Assembly (NCBI GenBank): GCA_016790285.1
Contig: JAEUPJ010000041.1
Location: forward strand, 210,312-274,311
From: Roseateles sp.
GTDB lineage: Bacteria; Pseudomonadota; Gammaproteobacteria; Burkholderiales; Burkholderiaceae_C
Direction of reading: 5' to 3'
Length of the DNA stretch: 64,000 bases
A program made the translations under genes and the position numbers. Below the pieces are notes generated by a model. That model did not search any database and had not been told where the DNA came from. It saw only the letters and a program-made list of their open reading frames with translations. Shown one piece after another: positions 1-10,619 of this stretch (positions are counted from its first letter, which is position 1; each line of letters opens with the position of its first letter).

Positions 1-1
1 C

Positions 2-1849
2 GAGGCGGCGCTGCGCGGTGCGCGCGAGATCGGCTTCACGGTCGTCTCCATCTCGCTGAGTCTGATCGCGGTGTTCATTCCCATCCTCGCGATGGGCGGC
101 ATCGTGGGCCGGCTGTTCCGCGAGTTCGCGGTGGTGCTTACGGTGGCCATCCTCGTGTCGACGGTGGTGTCGCTCACGACCACGCCCATGATGGCCGCCA
201 CACTGCTCAAGCCCCACGAGGCCGCGAAGCCGCCGGGCCGCTTCGGCCGCTGGCTGGGCGCGATGCAGCGCGGCCTGATGCGCGGCTACCGGCGCTCGCT
301 GCGCTGGACGCTGCGACACCAGCCGCTGGCACTCCTCGCGCTGGCGGGCGTGGTCGCGCTCAACGTGCACCTGTACATGACCATCCCCAAGGGCTTCTTC
401 CCGCAGCAGGACACGGGGCTGATGATCGGCGGCGTGCAGGCCGACCAGGCCAGTTCCTTCCAGTCCATGCAGGGCAAGCTGCGCACCTTCCACGACATCG
501 TGCGCGCCGACCCGGCCGTGGCCAACGTGACGGGCTTCACCGGCGGCGGTCAGCGCAACAGCGCCAACATGTTCATCAGCCTGAAGCCGCGCAGCGAGCG
601 GCAGGAGAGCGTGGACGACGTCATCAACCGCCTGCGCGGCAAGCTGGCCAAGGTGCCGGGGGCCAATCTCTTCCTGGCGCCGGTGCAGGACATCCGCATC
701 GGCGGCCGCCAGGCCAATGCCTCGCTCCAGTACACGCTGCAGGCCGATGACCTGGCCGACCTGCGCACCTGGGAGCCGCGCATCCGCCGTGCGCTCACCG
801 AGGTCCCCGAGATCACCGACGTCAACACCGACCAGCAGGACAAGGGCGTGCAGACCTCCCTCGTCGTCGACCGCGATGCGCTCGCGCGCCTGGGCCTGAC
901 GATGAGTGCGGTGGACAGCACGCTCAACGACGCCTTCGGCCAGCGCCAGGTGGGTGTCATCTACAACCCGCTGAACCAGTACCGCGTGGTGATGGAGCTG
1001 GCCCCGACCTGGCTGCAGAGCCCGCAGACGCTGGACCGCCTCATGCTCACGGCCAGCGGCGGGCAGCAGGTGCCGCTGGCCAGCATCGCCCGCGTGGAGA
1101 CCACGGCCACGCCGCTGGCCGTCAACCACCAGAGCGGTACGCCGGCGAGCACCATCAGCTTCAACCTGGCCGAGGGCGTGTCGTTGTCGGATGCGGTCGC
1201 GGCCATCAACGATGCGGTCGCGCAGACCGGCGCGCCGGTGTCGGTGCGCGGCAGTTTCCAGGGCACGGCCCAGGCCTTCCAGAGCTCGCTCAAGTCGCAG
1301 CCGCTGCTCATCCTCGCGGCCATCGTCACCATCTACCTGGTGCTGGGCATGCTGTACGAAAGCCTCATCCACCCCATCACCATCCTGTCCACGCTGCCCT
1401 CGGCCGGCGTGGGCGCGCTGCTGGCGCTGATGGCCTTCAAGACGGACTTCACCATCATTGCGCTGATCGGCGTGATCCTGCTGATCGGCATCGTCAAGAA
1501 GAACGCCATCATGATGCTGGACTTCGCCATCTCCGCCCAGCGCGAGGCCGGCGAGCGCGGCCGGCGGCTGGGTGCCGGTGCGGCCATCTACCGCGCGGCC
1601 CTGCTGCGCCTGCGCCCCATCCTGATGACGACGGTGGCGGCCGTGTTTGGCGCGGTGCCGCTGGCCGTGGGCCACGGCGAGGGCGCCGAGCTGCGCGTGC
1701 CGCTGGGCATCTCCATCGTCGGCGGCCTGCTGTTGAGCCAGCTGCTGACCCTCTACACCACCCCCGTCGTGTTCTGCGCCATGGACCGGCTGCGCCGCCG
1801 CCCGCGCCGCACGCCTGCCCCCGCGCCCACGCTGCAGACGGTGACCTGA
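2..1849 (+). CDS. RND multidrug efflux permease, C-terminal part
   Basis: Inner-membrane proton-driven pump subunit of the RND (HAE1; AcrB/MdtB/MdtC-like) family. The frame is open from base 2 without a start, so roughly the first 420 residues of a normal protein of about 1,040 lie upstream. Visible landmarks are the helix segment [27 protein letters not shown], the second periplasmic domain starting near [12 protein letters not shown], and the final helix cluster ending in [12 protein letters not shown]. The stop lies four bases before the outer-membrane channel gene, so both belong to one tripartite pump operon; the periplasmic adaptor gene should lie upstream. The substrate cannot be read from sequence. 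Confidence 0.93.
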   Translation, partial: EAALRGAREIGFTVVSISLSLIAVFIPILAMGGIVGRLFREFAVVLTVAILVSTVVSLTTTPMMAATLLKPHEAAKPPGRFGRWLGAMQRGLMRGYRRSLRWTLRHQPLALLALAGVVALNVHLYMTIPKGFFPQQDTGLMIGGVQADQASSFQSMQGKLRTFHDIVRADPAVANVTGFTGGGQRNSANMFISLKPRSERQESVDDVINRLRGKLAKVPGANLFLAPVQDIRIGGRQANASLQYTLQADDLADLRTWEPRIRRALTEVPEITDVNTDQQDKGVQTSLVVDRDALARLGLTMSAVDSTLNDAFGQRQVGVIYNPLNQYRVVMELAPTWLQSPQTLDRLMLTASGGQQVPLASIARVETTATPLAVNHQSGTPASTISFNLAEGVSLSDAVAAINDAVAQTGAPVSVRGSFQGTAQAFQSSLKSQPLLILAAIVTIYLVLGMLYESLIHPITILSTLPSAGVGALLALMAFKTDFTIIALIGVILLIGIVKKNAIMMLDFAISAQREAGERGRRLGAGAAIYRAALLRLRPILMTTVAAVFGAVPLAVGHGEGAELRVPLGISIVGGLLLSQLLTLYTTPVVFCAMDRLRRRPRRTPAPAPTLQTVT

Positions 1850-1853
1850 CGCC

Positions 1854-3269
1854 ATGACCAAGACCCTGCTCACGCCCCTGGCCCTGGCGGCCCTGCTCGC
1901 CGGCTGTGCCGTCACTTCGCAACGCCCGCCGCAGGAGGCGCCACCGCCCGCGGCTTTCCAGGGCTCGGCCGACTGGCAGCGCGTGCCGGCCGACGCCCAG
2001 GTGCCCGAGGCCTGGTGGACGCTCTTCAGGGACCCGGTGCTGGACCGGCTGCAGGCCGAGCTCGTCGTCGGCAACCAGAACCTCGCGGTCGCGCTGGCGC
2101 AGGTGCGCTCGGCCCGCGCGGTGGTGTCGGCGAGCCAGTCCGCCATCTTCCCGACGCTGTCGCTCGGCGCGGGCTCCACGCGCTCGGCCACGGCCGAGAA
2201 CAGCAACGGCCAGCGCACGGTGTCCACCAACAACTCGCTGACCGCCAACGCGGCCTGGGAGATCGACCTCTGGGGCCGCCTGGCCGAAGGCGTGAAGGCG
2301 GCCGGCGCCAGCTACCGGGCCAGCGAGGCCGATCTCGCCGCGCTGCGCCTGTCGGCCCAGGCGACGCTCACGCAGAGCTACTTCTCGCTGCGCACCGCCG
2401 AGGCCCAGCAGGCGGTGCTGGAGCGCACGGTGGCCGCGAGCGAGCGCACGCTGGAGCTGACGCAGGCGCGCTACGCCGGTGGCGTGGTGGCTCAAAGCGA
2501 CGTGCTGCAGGCGCGCACCCAGCTGCGCAGCGTGCAGGCCCAGCTGAGCGACCTGCGCACCCAGCGGGCGCAGCTGCTGCATGCCATCGCGGCGCAGCTC
2601 GGTCAGTTGCCGGGGCAGTTCCAGCTGCCGGCGAGCGCCGCACTGCCCGAGCTGCCGCCGGTGCCTGCGCTCGTGCCATCGACCGTGCTGGCTCAGCGCC
2701 CCGACCTGGCCGCGGCGCGCGCCCGCCAGGTGGCCGCCTACGCGCAGATCGGCATCGCCGACGCGGCCTTCTTCCCGAGCGTGGACCTGTCGGCCAGCGC
2801 CGGCTACCGCGGGTCGTCGTGGTCGCAGCTGGTTTCGGCGCCCAACCTCGTGTGGTCGCTGGGTGCGGCGGTGGCGGCGCCGCTGTTTGACGGCGGTCAG
2901 CGGCGCCTGGCGTCAGCACAGGCCCGGGCTTCGGCGGACATCGCCACGGCCAACTACCGGCAGGCGGTGCTGACGGCCTTCCAGGAGGTCGAGGACAACC
3001 TGGTGCAGTTCTCCGAGGCCGGCGCGGCCCTGGCCCTGCAGCGCGACGCGTTCGAGGCCGCGAGCCGCAACCTCGAGCTGGTGCTGGAGCAATACCGGGC
3101 CGGCACGGTGAGCTACCTGAACGTCAGCGCGGCGCAGTCCTCGGCGCTGTCGGCCGAGGGCAACCTGCTGTCGGCCCGCAACCGTCAGCTGGTGGCCGCG
3201 AACGTGCTGCTGAAGAACCTGGGTGGGCGGCTGCCGGCCGAGACGACCACCGCAGCCGCGCGCCCATGA
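1854..3269 (+). CDS. Efflux outer-membrane channel lipoprotein, NodT/OprM family
   Basis: Outer-membrane factor of the RND pump, forming the exit duct. The 471-residue length is normal for the family. An N-terminal lipoprotein signal ends in the lipobox LLAGC (Cys18). The two repeated TolC-type helical/beta modules are recognisable, for example by TLTQSYFSLRTAEAQQ and the repeat-like FQEVEDNLVQFSEAG. It starts four bases after the permease stop. Its own stop codon overlaps the A-tract that serves as the T-tract of the convergent rplY terminator. Confidence 0.93.
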   Translation: MTKTLLTPLALAALLAGCAVTSQRPPQEAPPPAAFQGSADWQRVPADAQVPEAWWTLFRDPVLDRLQAELVVGNQNLAVALAQVRSARAVVSASQSAIFPTLSLGAGSTRSATAENSNGQRTVSTNNSLTANAAWEIDLWGRLAEGVKAAGASYRASEADLAALRLSAQATLTQSYFSLRTAEAQQAVLERTVAASERTLELTQARYAGGVVAQSDVLQARTQLRSVQAQLSDLRTQRAQLLHAIAAQLGQLPGQFQLPASAALPELPPVPALVPSTVLAQRPDLAAARARQVAAYAQIGIADAAFFPSVDLSASAGYRGSSWSQLVSAPNLVWSLGAAVAAPLFDGGQRRLASAQARASADIATANYRQAVLTAFQEVEDNLVQFSEAGAALALQRDAFEAASRNLELVLEQYRAGTVSYLNVSAAQSSALSAEGNLLSARNRQLVAANVLLKNLGGRLPAETTTAAARP

Positions 3270-3292
3270 AAAAAGGGCTCCTTGCGGAGCCC
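3269..3292 (-). terminator. Rho-independent terminator of the prs-rplY transcript
   Basis: On the minus strand the hairpin GGGCTCC-GCAA-GGAGCCC (3292 to 3275) is followed by six T residues (3274-3269). It lies 26 bases beyond the rplY stop. Its last bases touch the stop codon of the convergent outer-membrane channel gene. Confidence 0.85.
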
Positions 3293-3318
3293 TTCTCGAT
3301 GGCAGAAGCCGGCAGGAA

Positions 3319-3942
3319 TTACTTCTTGCCCTTCTTGCCCTTCTTGTCGTCGGCGGCCGGAGCGGCAGCCACGACGATTTCTTCCGTCTTCGGCTCGATC
3401 GGCGTGGCGATGACGGGGTTCGGCTTGCCGTGCGTCACGACCTTGATGCCGGCGGGCACCTTGATGTCGTTGACGTGCAGCGAGTGACCCTTGGTCAGGC
3501 CGGACAGGTCCACCTCGATGAACTCGGGCAGTTCCTTGGCCAGGCAGGTGATCAGCAGCTCGGTGACGACGTGGTTGACCGTGCAGTGGTCCGTCTTCAC
3601 GGCCGGCGAGGTCTCTTCGCCGATGAAGTGCAGGGGCACCTTCTTCGTGATCTTGGTCGTGCCGTCCACGCGCTGGAAGTCAGCGTGCAGGACTTGCGGC
3701 TTGTAGGGGTGCATCTGGAAGTCGCGCAGCAGCACTTGCGTGGTGCTGCCGTTGAGTTCCATGTCCAGCAGCGAGCTGTGGAACGCTTCCTTCTTGAGGG
3801 CGTGGAAGAGCGCGTTGTGATCGAGTTCGATCATGACGGGCTCACCGGCGCCGAAAACGATACCCGGCACCTTGCCGGCCACACGCAGGCGGCGGCTCGC
3901 TCCGGTCCCCTGCAACTTGCGCTCGAAGGCGACAAACTTCAT
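3319..3942 (-). CDS. rplY: 50S ribosomal protein L25 (CTC/TL5 type)
   Basis: Binds 5S rRNA in the large ribosomal subunit. The start MKFVAFERK at 3942 is preferred over an ATG 39 bases further upstream because GGAG sits eight bases before it and the family normally begins here. At 207 residues it is the long two-domain form: an N-terminal L25 beta-barrel followed by the CTC C-terminal domain. The tail is lysine-rich ([10 protein letters not shown]). It lies downstream of prs on the same strand, the usual order in beta- and gammaproteobacteria, and ends before a clear terminator. Confidence 0.95.
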   Translation of the reverse strand: MKFVAFERKLQGTGASRRLRVAGKVPGIVFGAGEPVMIELDHNALFHALKKEAFHSSLLDMELNGSTTQVLLRDFQMHPYKPQVLHADFQRVDGTTKITKKVPLHFIGEETSPAVKTDHCTVNHVVTELLITCLAKELPEFIEVDLSGLTKGHSLHVNDIKVPAGIKVVTHGKPNPVIATPIEPKTEEIVVAAAPAADDKKGKKGKK

Positions 3943-4022
3943 GGTTTTCTCCAAAAGAGAACGGCACCCGCGACCAGGCACCGTTTGAAAAAGGCCGCCT
4001 CGCGGCGACCAGGGCGTTCCGA

Positions 4023-4985
4023 TCAGAAGTTGTTGTTCTGCTCGGAGAAAAGGGAGGTCACCGACTCACCGTCCGAGATGCGACGGATGGTTTCGGCGAA
4101 CAGGAAGGCCACCGACAGCTGGCGGATCTTCTTGCAGGCCTTGGCGGCGTCGGTCAGGGGGATGGTGTTGGTGATGACGACTTCGTCGAGCTGCGAGCCG
4201 GCAATGCGCTCGATGGCCGGGCCCGACAGGATGGGGTGGGTGCAGTAGGCGAAGACGCTCTTGGCGCCACGGGCCTTGAGCACCTCGGCGGCCTTCACGA
4301 GGGTGCCGGCGGTGTCGATCATGTCGTCCATGATCACGCAGTTGCGGCCTTCGATCTCGCCGATGACGTGCATCACTTCGGAGACGTTGGCGGCCGGGCG
4401 GCGCTTGTCGATGATGGCCAGGTCGCAGCCCAGCTGCTTGGCCAGCGCGCGGGCACGCACCACGCCGCCCACGTCGGGCGACACGACCACGAGGTCGCTG
4501 TAGTTGCGGGCCTTCAGGTCGGACAGCAGCACCGGCGAGGCGTAGATGTTGTCGACGGGGATGTCGAAGAAGCCCTGGATCTGGTCGGCGTGCAGGTCCA
4601 TCGTGAGCACGCGCTCGACGCCGACGGTTTCCAGCAGGTTGGCCACGACCTTGGCCGAGATGGGCACGCGGGTGGAACGCGGACGGCGGTCCTGGCGGGC
4701 ATAGCCGAAGTAGGGGATCACGGCGGTGATGCGGCGGGCGCTGGCGCGCTTGAGGGCATCGACCATGATCAGCAGTTCCATCAGGTTCTCGTTCGTCGGC
4801 GCGCAGGTGGGCTGCACGACGAAGACGTCACGGGCGCGGACGTTCTGCTGGATCTCGACGGTGACTTCACCATCGGAAAAGCGGCCGACGACGGCCTTGC
4901 CCAGCTCGAGGCCGAGATGGGTTGCAATTTCCTGGGAGAGAACCGGGTTCGCGTTGCCGGTGAAGAGAACCGTGTTGAGCAGCAC
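4023..4985 (-). CDS. prs: Ribose-phosphate pyrophosphokinase (PRPP synthetase)
   Basis: Transfers pyrophosphate from ATP to ribose-5-phosphate, giving PRPP for purine, pyrimidine, histidine, tryptophan and NAD synthesis. At 320 residues it is close to the family norm (about 315). Recognisable are GRFSDGEV, the flexible-loop region [32 protein letters not shown] and the PRPP-binding loop [12 protein letters not shown]. It sits between tRNA-Gln and rplY on the minus strand, in the conserved ispE-tRNA-Gln-prs-rplY order. Confidence 0.97.
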   Translation of the reverse strand: MLLNTVLFTGNANPVLSQEIATHLGLELGKAVVGRFSDGEVTVEIQQNVRARDVFVVQPTCAPTNENLMELLIMVDALKRASARRITAVIPYFGYARQDRRPRSTRVPISAKVVANLLETVGVERVLTMDLHADQIQGFFDIPVDNIYASPVLLSDLKARNYSDLVVVSPDVGGVVRARALAKQLGCDLAIIDKRRPAANVSEVMHVIGEIEGRNCVIMDDMIDTAGTLVKAAEVLKARGAKSVFAYCTHPILSGPAIERIAGSQLDEVVITNTIPLTDAAKACKKIRQLSVAFLFAETIRRISDGESVTSLFSEQNNNF

Positions 4986-5050
4986 TGGGAGCCTCTGGTG
5001 AAGTCAGTGGCTCGCTGAGCGCCGAGCCGGTTCAGCGAAAAACAGAAATT

Positions 5051-5127
5051 TGGCAGGGGAGGAAGGACTCGAACCCTCGCATGTCGGAATCAAAATCCGA
5101 TGCCTTAACCAACTTGGCGACTCCCCT
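5051..5127 (-). tRNA. tRNA-Gln (anticodon TTG)
   Basis: 77 bases. The acceptor stem AGGGGAG (5127-5121) pairs with CTCCCCT (5061-5055), followed by an encoded GCCA end. The anticodon loop reads TTTTGAT with anticodon TTG, and the T arm contains GGTTCGAGTCC. It lies between ispE and prs on the same strand, as in many proteobacteria. Confidence 0.96.
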
Positions 5128-5167
5128 ACACAGGACACAGCAGAGCTGCTGCACCCTATAAACCTGT

Positions 5168-6067
5168 TCAGTCGGCCCAACCCGCGAGCGGGTGCTGAGC
5201 CAAGCTGTGGCAGATTCGACCGGTCCATCCTTCAGGTTGCGCCTGAAGCAATATCGCCAGGGACTGGTCGTCCTTGCCATCTTTTCCATCCTCGGCGAGC
5301 ACGGAGAACACGGCAGCCCCCGAGCCCGTCATCCGGGCGTTGCCGAATTGCTTCGACAACAGGGCCAGCGCATCTCGTACTTCACTGCTGATCGCTTCCG
5401 CTGCGGGCTGCAGGTCATTGCGACCTTGGCTGCATGCTTCTGCGGTTTTGTCTGCAGTTCCTGCCGAGGCGGGAAAGCCCGCGACTATAGCCAGCTTTTC
5501 GGACCTTGCCAAGAGAGCGCTCGAAAAAATGTCTTTGGTCGCCAGACCCGCCGGGCCCTTGAGCACGGCAAAGCGCTGTTCGGGCAGGGTGATGGGCTGC
5601 AGGATTTCGCCGATGCCCTCGACGAACGCCGGGCGGCCGCCAAGGAAGAAGGGCACATCGGCCCCCAGCCTCAGCCCGAGGGCCAAGAGCCGGTCTTGAG
5701 GCAGGCGCAGGTCCCACAGGCGGTTCAGCGCGAGCAGCGTGGTGGCGGCATCCGACGAGCCGCCGCCCATGCCCGCACCGGCCGGCAGGCGCTTTTCCAG
5801 GTGGATGTCGGCACCCCATGCGCAACCCGACTCGGCCTGCAGGAGGCGCGCGGCACGCAGGCACAGGTCGTCGGCGGGCAGGTCGCCGCCCAGCACGTCG
5901 TGGCGCTGGAGCCGGCCGTCGCTGCGGCGCTCGACATGCAGCGTGTCCGCCCAGTCGATCAGGACGAAGACCGACTGCAGCAGGTGGTAGCCGTCCTCGC
6001 GCTTGCCGACGATGTGCAGGAAGAGGTTCAGCTTGGCCGGCGCGGCCAGGTCATGGAGTGCCTTCAT
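5168..6067 (-). CDS. ispE: 4-diphosphocytidyl-2-C-methyl-D-erythritol kinase
   Basis: GHMP kinase of the MEP isoprenoid pathway; it phosphorylates CDP-methylerythritol. The 299 residues begin APAKLNLFLHI (the conserved PAKLNL start), and the ATP loop LPAGAGMGGGSSDAA lies at about residues 95-108. The C-terminal MTGSGAAVF motif is present. The start at 6067 is chosen to fit the family N-terminus; an in-frame ATG three codons earlier (6076) is possible. The gene overlaps the end of lolB by 17 bases, so the two are probably translationally coupled. A stretch around residues 210-245 (KLAIVAGFPASAGTADKT) is somewhat long for the family. Confidence 0.93.
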   Translation of the reverse strand: MKALHDLAAPAKLNLFLHIVGKREDGYHLLQSVFVLIDWADTLHVERRSDGRLQRHDVLGGDLPADDLCLRAARLLQAESGCAWGADIHLEKRLPAGAGMGGGSSDAATTLLALNRLWDLRLPQDRLLALGLRLGADVPFFLGGRPAFVEGIGEILQPITLPEQRFAVLKGPAGLATKDIFSSALLARSEKLAIVAGFPASAGTADKTAEACSQGRNDLQPAAEAISSEVRDALALLSKQFGNARMTGSGAAVFSVLAEDGKDGKDDQSLAILLQAQPEGWTGRICHSLAQHPLAGWAD

Positions 6068-6578
6068 CGCTCCCATCCAGCTTGGCGCGCAGCGTGACGA
6101 CCGGGGCGGCCAGGCGCGTGGCGACGAGCGCCGGCAGCCTCGGCTCGATGCGCCAGCCGAGCTGCTCGAAGCCGCTGGCCGTCTTTTCGTGGGGCGCCGC
6201 GGGCCAAGGGCGCGCCTGGAGCCAGTCGAACAGGGCAGCCACCGGCACGGCTTCGCCGAGCAGTTCGCGCGTGAGCGCGTCGAGGTCATCGAAGCGGCGC
6301 TCTTCATTGGGGGTCTGCAGCGTGACAAGGCCTGGGCGCCAGGCCGCACGGGCAACCAGTGAGCCCAGCGGCGTCGTCAGCTCCAGCCGACCGGCCTCGG
6401 GCCCGCCGAAGAGCTCGAAGCTCGCTGCGCCGCCGGTGCCGCGGTTGTGGACGTCCCCGGCGACCGTGACGCTGATGCGACCGCTCAGCCGCGCCTCGGT
6501 GGTGGCCGGTGGCGTGGACTTGGGCAGTTGGGCGCAGCCCGTGAGGGCCAGCGCGAGCAGGGCAGTGGCGAGCCGCAT
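6051..6578 (-). CDS. lolB: Outer-membrane lipoprotein LolB
   Basis: Receives lipoproteins from the chaperone LolA and inserts them into the outer membrane. 175 residues with a lipoprotein signal ending LALTGC (Cys15). The pattern SGRISVTV...GGAASFELFG and PNEERRFDDLDAL fits LolB. The start at 6578 shares its A with the stop codon of the upstream TPR gene (TGATG), which fixes the start and suggests coupling. Its end overlaps ispE, an arrangement conserved across beta- and gammaproteobacteria. Confidence 0.9.
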   Translation of the reverse strand: MRLATALLALALTGCAQLPKSTPPATTEARLSGRISVTVAGDVHNRGTGGAASFELFGGPEAGRLELTTPLGSLVARAAWRPGLVTLQTPNEERRFDDLDALTRELLGEAVPVAALFDWLQARPWPAAPHEKTASGFEQLGWRIEPRLPALVATRLAAPVVTLRAKLDGSDEGTP

Positions 6579-8368
6579 CAAGGCTTGACCTTCAGCCGCG
6601 TGAGCACTTCGCGCAGCGCCTCGTTGTCGGGCTCGCGCTGGGCTGCATCGGCGAAGATGCGGCGCGCCTCCTCCTGCGCGCCCTGCGCCCACAGCACCTC
6701 GCCCAGGTGGGCGGCGATCTCGGCGTCGGGCCGGCCCTTGTGGGCCTGGCGCAGCAGCCGCGCGGCCTCGTCGAGGTTGCCCAGGCGGAACTCGACCCAG
6801 CCGAGGCTGTCGACGATGAAGGCCTCGCCCGGCGCGAGCTTGAGGGCCTTTTCGATGAGCTGCTTGGCCTCCGGCAGGCGCACGTTGCGATCGGCGAAGG
6901 AATAGCCCAGCGCGTTGTAGGCGTGGTGGTAGTCGGGCTTGAGCTCGATGACCTTGCGCAGCTGGGCTTCCATGTCGTCGAAGCGGCCGACCTTCTCGGC
7001 CATCATGGCCTGCTCGTAGATCAGGTCGACGTCCTGTGGGAAGCGTTCGATGGCAGCGTTGAGGACGCCGTAGGCCGCTGGGTAGTCGCGCAGGTCCCGC
7101 ATCAGCTGGGCTTCGGCCAGCAGTCCGGCGCGGGTGTCGGCGTCGCCGGCATCGGCTGCGGGGCGCAGCAGCTTGCGGGCGTCTGCCACCTTGCCTTGGC
7201 GGGCGAGCAGGCTGGCGCGCCGGTAGCGCACGTCCATGCCGGCACCGTCGACCTTTTGCAGCGCCGCCTCGGCGCCCTTGAAGTCGCCGCGCTGTTCGGC
7301 GGCCTGGGACAGCATCAGCAGGGCCTGGCGGCGCCCGTCGGCGCGGGACTTGATCTCGGCATCGGTGCCGGCGGCAGGCGTGTCCAGTCGCTTGAGGCTC
7401 TCGCGCAGCGCGGCTTCCGCGGCAGCGGGGCGCTTGAGCTCCAGCTCGATGGCGCCCAGCGCCAGCCAGGGCGCGGGGTTGTCGGGCGCTGCCTCGGTGA
7501 GCAGGCGGAACTGCTGGGCGGCTTCGGCGGGGCGCTGGGCCTGGATGAGGGCGCGGCCATAGGCCTGGCGCAGGGCATGCTGGCCGGGCTTTTGCTGCAG
7601 CCGCTCCGTGATCAGGCTCTCGGCCTGCGGCTCGGCAGGCATGAGCTCGATGGCCAGCTGCATGGCGTCGTCGTTGTCCGGCACGGCCTGGTGCAGCTCG
7701 CGGGTCAGTGCGAGTGCCCGCGCGTTGTCGCCCGCGTTGAGGGCCAACCGCGCCTCGGTGAAGAGCGCGGGCCCCTTGAGCGGGCCGGTCTGTGCACGCA
7801 GCACGGGGCTGAGCGCAGCCAGCACGGCCTTCGGGTCGGGCGAGCGCTGGAACAGCCGAGTCAGTGCCACGATGTAGCCCGGGCGCTCAGGCGCCGGTGC
7901 CACGCGCAGCAGCGCCGCCAGCGGCTGGGGCACTTCGGCGGGCTTGTTCATGAGGGCCAGCAGTTGCACGACGCTTTGCAGCGCTTCGGAGGACGTCGGC
8001 ACCGTCTCGGCCCAGGCGCGTGCCGCCATCAATGCCTGGTCGCCGGCGCGGGCCTGGATGGCGATGTTGACGACCCGCTTGAAGAGGGCTTCGTCCGCCG
8101 TGCGGCGCGCGGCGTCCAGCAGGACCTGGAAGGCGACGCCGGCCTGGCCGTTTTGCAGTTCGATCTCGCCGATGAGCAGCTGGTAGAAGAGCGGCGCGTC
8201 CATGGCCGAGTGGGTGGCCGGCTCGTCGGGCACGGCCGACGCGGCGGCGGGCGGTGTGGCCGGGGTGGCTGGGGTTGCGGGCGCGTCGGGGGCCGGGGCC
8301 TGGGCGTGGGCTTGCAGCGCCGCCAGAAGGGCGGCAGCGGTGATCACGCGGTGCAGAGGCAAGGGCAT
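6578..8368 (-). CDS. Exported tetratricopeptide-repeat protein
   Basis: 596 residues. A Sec-type signal ([19 protein letters not shown]) is followed by a Pro/Ala-rich linker and then TPR helix pairs through most of the protein, for example around [17 protein letters not shown] and [22 protein letters not shown] repeats are protein-interaction scaffolds. In Burkholderiales a long TPR protein commonly precedes lolB, hinting at an envelope-assembly role, but the partner is unknown. Its stop overlaps the lolB start by one base, and it is divergent from mutM with a 40-base gap. Confidence 0.85.
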   Translation of the reverse strand: MPLPLHRVITAAALLAALQAHAQAPAPDAPATPATPATPPAAASAVPDEPATHSAMDAPLFYQLLIGEIELQNGQAGVAFQVLLDAARRTADEALFKRVVNIAIQARAGDQALMAARAWAETVPTSSEALQSVVQLLALMNKPAEVPQPLAALLRVAPAPERPGYIVALTRLFQRSPDPKAVLAALSPVLRAQTGPLKGPALFTEARLALNAGDNARALALTRELHQAVPDNDDAMQLAIELMPAEPQAESLITERLQQKPGQHALRQAYGRALIQAQRPAEAAQQFRLLTEAAPDNPAPWLALGAIELELKRPAAAEAALRESLKRLDTPAAGTDAEIKSRADGRRQALLMLSQAAEQRGDFKGAEAALQKVDGAGMDVRYRRASLLARQGKVADARKLLRPAADAGDADTRAGLLAEAQLMRDLRDYPAAYGVLNAAIERFPQDVDLIYEQAMMAEKVGRFDDMEAQLRKVIELKPDYHHAYNALGYSFADRNVRLPEAKQLIEKALKLAPGEAFIVDSLGWVEFRLGNLDEAARLLRQAHKGRPDAEIAAHLGEVLWAQGAQEEARRIFADAAQREPDNEALREVLTRLKVKP

Positions 8369-8393
8369 TCGTACTCCAGGGGCAGGGGCTCAT

Positions 8394-8399
8394 TATGAT
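8394..8399 (+). promoter_or_regulatory. Probable -10 element of the mutM-mutY promoter
   Basis: TATGAT lies nine bases before the mutM ATG in the 40-base divergent gap. No good -35 box is visible 16-18 bases upstream. A transcript starting about seven bases downstream would have an extremely short or no 5' leader. Confidence 0.45.
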
Positions 8400-8408
8400 T
8401 TCCGACCC

Positions 8409-9227
8409 ATGCCCGAGTTGCCCGAAGTCGAAGTCACCCGCCGCAGCTTTGCCGATGCCATCCAGGGCGCCCGAGTCACGGGGCTGCGCCTGGGAAAACC
8501 GCTGCGCTGGCCCCTGGGTGTGGACCCCGAAACGCTGCTGGATACCCACGTCGGCGCCGTGCAAAGACGCGGTAAATATTTGTGGCTTCCGCTGGATGGC
8601 CGCGGTGGGCTGCTGATGCACCTGGGCATGTCGGGGTCGCTGGCCTTCCTGGGCACGACGCCGGCGGCCGGCGCGCACGACCACTTCGACCTGCACACCG
8701 ACCGCGGCCTGCTGCGGCTGACCGACCCGCGGCGCTTCGGCGCGGTGGTCTGGGCGCCCGCCATGGACGCGGAGCCCGTGGCGACGCTGCTGCGCAGCCT
8801 GGGCCTGGAGCCTTTCGACGAGCGCTTCGATGGCCTGCACCTGCACGCGGCCCTGAGCGGGCGGCGCGTGGCCATCAAGCAGGCGCTGCTGGCGGGTGAC
8901 ATTGTCGTCGGGGCCGGCAACATCTACGCCTGCGAGGCCCTCTTCATGGCCGGCATCGACCCGCGCCTGCCTGCCGGCAAGCTCAGCCGCCCGCGTGCCG
9001 AGAAGCTGGCGGCGGCCGTGCGCAGCGTGCTCGCGCAGGCGCTGGAGGCGGGCGGCACCACGTTGCGGGACTTCCGCGATGCGCACGGCGTGGCCGGCAG
9101 CTTCCAGATGCAGGCCCAGGTCTACGGCCGCGAGGGCGAACCCTGCCGGCGCTGTGGCACGGCCATCCGGCGCATCGTGCAGGGCCAGCGTTCCACCTTC
9201 TTCTGCCCGTCATGCCAGAAGCGTTGA
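8409..9227 (+). CDS. mutM: Formamidopyrimidine-DNA glycosylase (8-oxoguanine repair)
   Basis: Removes 8-oxoguanine and formamidopyrimidines from DNA and nicks the strand. 272 residues. The N-terminus MPELPEVE carries the catalytic Pro2/Glu3. The H2TH region contains [13 protein letters not shown]. The C-terminal zinc finger is intact (CRRC...CPSC). The start is fixed by the requirement for Pro2. The gene overlaps mutY by 16 bases, forming a GO-repair operon. Confidence 0.97.
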   Translation: MPELPEVEVTRRSFADAIQGARVTGLRLGKPLRWPLGVDPETLLDTHVGAVQRRGKYLWLPLDGRGGLLMHLGMSGSLAFLGTTPAAGAHDHFDLHTDRGLLRLTDPRRFGAVVWAPAMDAEPVATLLRSLGLEPFDERFDGLHLHAALSGRRVAIKQALLAGDIVVGAGNIYACEALFMAGIDPRLPAGKLSRPRAEKLAAAVRSVLAQALEAGGTTLRDFRDAHGVAGSFQMQAQVYGREGEPCRRCGTAIRRIVQGQRSTFFCPSCQKR

Positions 9228-10228
9228 TCGACGACTTCGGCAAGACCGTCGTGGCCTGGCAGCGCCGCCATGGCCGCAACAGCCTGCCGTGGCAGAACAC
9301 GCGCGACGCCTACCGCGTCTGGCTGTCGGAGATCATGCTGCAGCAGACCCAGGTGACCACCGTGCTGGGCTACTACGAGCGCTTTCTCGCCCGCTGGCCC
9401 CGCGTGACGGACCTGGCGGCGGCGTCGCTCGACGAGGTGCTGGCGCAGTGGGCGGGCCTGGGCTACTACAGCCGGGCGCGCAACCTGCACGCTTGCGCGC
9501 AGGCCGTGGCCACGCTGCATGGCGGCGACTTCCCGCGCTCGGCAGCGGAGCTGCAGACGCTGCCGGGCATCGGCCGTTCCACGGCGGCGGCGATTGCGGC
9601 CTTCTGCTTCGGGGAGCGCGTGGCCATCCTGGACGGCAACGTCAAGCGTGTGCTCGGGCGCGTGTTGGCCTTCGAGGGCGACCTCGCCAGCAGCGCCGCC
9701 GAGAAGCGCCTGTGGGACCACGCCACCGCGCTGCTGCCCATGCAGGACGTGGACCGCTACACGCAGGGCCTCATGGACCTGGGCGCCACGGTCTGCACGG
9801 CGCGGTCGCCCAACTGCCTGATCTGCCCGGTGCAGCCGCTGTGCCGGGGCCAGCAGCAGGGCGACCCCACGCGCTACCCCATCAAGACGAGGAAGCTCAA
9901 GCGGGGTCGGCGCGAGAACTGGTGGCTGTGGCTGGAGCGCGAAGGCCAGGTGTTGCTGCAGCAGCGGCCGGCCACCGGCGTCTGGGCGGGCCTGTGGACG
10001 CTGCCGATGTACGACGATGAAGACGCCGCCCGTGCCGCGCTGCCGGGGGCGCAGCTGCAGACGCTGCCGCGGCTGCAGCATGCGCTGACGCATTTCGACT
10101 GGGTGCTGCACACGCTGCGCGCCGAGGTGGACGGGGGAAACACGCCTGACGGCACCTGGGTCGCACGCGAGACACTCCCCGCCTACGCGCTGCCAGCGCC
10201 GCTGAAGAAGCTGATCGAGGAAAGCTAG
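9212..10228 (+). CDS. mutY: A/G-specific adenine glycosylase
   Basis: Removes adenine mispaired with 8-oxoguanine, complementing MutM. 338 residues. Visible are the catalytic glutamate motif [10 protein letters not shown], the helix-hairpin-helix [12 protein letters not shown], the catalytic Asp in [10 protein letters not shown], the 4Fe-4S cluster ligands (C-x6-C-x2-C-x5-C in [18 protein letters not shown]) and a C-terminal NUDIX-like lesion-recognition domain. It overlaps mutM in another frame, so expression of the two repair enzymes is likely coupled. Confidence 0.96.
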   Translation: MPEALIDDFGKTVVAWQRRHGRNSLPWQNTRDAYRVWLSEIMLQQTQVTTVLGYYERFLARWPRVTDLAAASLDEVLAQWAGLGYYSRARNLHACAQAVATLHGGDFPRSAAELQTLPGIGRSTAAAIAAFCFGERVAILDGNVKRVLGRVLAFEGDLASSAAEKRLWDHATALLPMQDVDRYTQGLMDLGATVCTARSPNCLICPVQPLCRGQQQGDPTRYPIKTRKLKRGRRENWWLWLEREGQVLLQQRPATGVWAGLWTLPMYDDEDAARAALPGAQLQTLPRLQHALTHFDWVLHTLRAEVDGGNTPDGTWVARETLPAYALPAPLKKLIEES

Positions 10229-10230
10229 CG

Positions 10231-10533
10231 ATGAAACCCCAGGTCAAGAGTGGCCTCGAATACGCCGTGATCACGCTGCTGGTCGCGGGCCTATGCATGT
10301 GGCAGCTGCTCGCCGCCACGCAGGACGACGAGCCGCCGGCGGCCAAGGTGGTGCTGATGGGCATGGGCCTGCTGGTGGCCGGCGCAATGCACTGCGTCTT
10401 CATGATGCAGCTGGTGCGCCGCACCGGCCGCAGCTTCTGGCCGTGGTTCGTGGGCATCGTCATCTTCATGCCCATCGGCTCGGCCGTGCTCCTGGCGCTG
10501 TTGCTGGGCGACACCGACAGCGCAGACACCTGA
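10231..10533 (+). CDS. Small inner-membrane protein, function unknown
   Basis: 100 residues with three predicted membrane helices at about residues 10-28, 40-62 and 72-94, and a charged loop (QDDEPPAAK) between the first two. The helix pattern recalls small PLDc_N-like or DUF membrane proteins, but no family is recognised with confidence. It begins two bases after the mutY stop, so it is likely co-transcribed with mutM-mutY. Confidence 0.7.
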   Translation: MKPQVKSGLEYAVITLLVAGLCMWQLLAATQDDEPPAAKVVLMGMGLLVAGAMHCVFMMQLVRRTGRSFWPWFVGIVIFMPIGSAVLLALLLGDTDSADT

Positions 10534-10619
10534 CAGGTTGTGCAGTCTGCACGCCCGCTGCATTGCCGGGCGTGGGCGGAAGGCGCAAAGTCCCCAGCAC
10601 AACGACAAAGGGGACAGCC

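Noticed and set aside
6707-8398. 563-codon plus-strand frame opposite the TPR gene
   Set aside because: Low-complexity Gly/Leu/Gln-rich translation without motifs; the minus-strand frame has a signal peptide, TPR repeats and a coupled junction to lolB.
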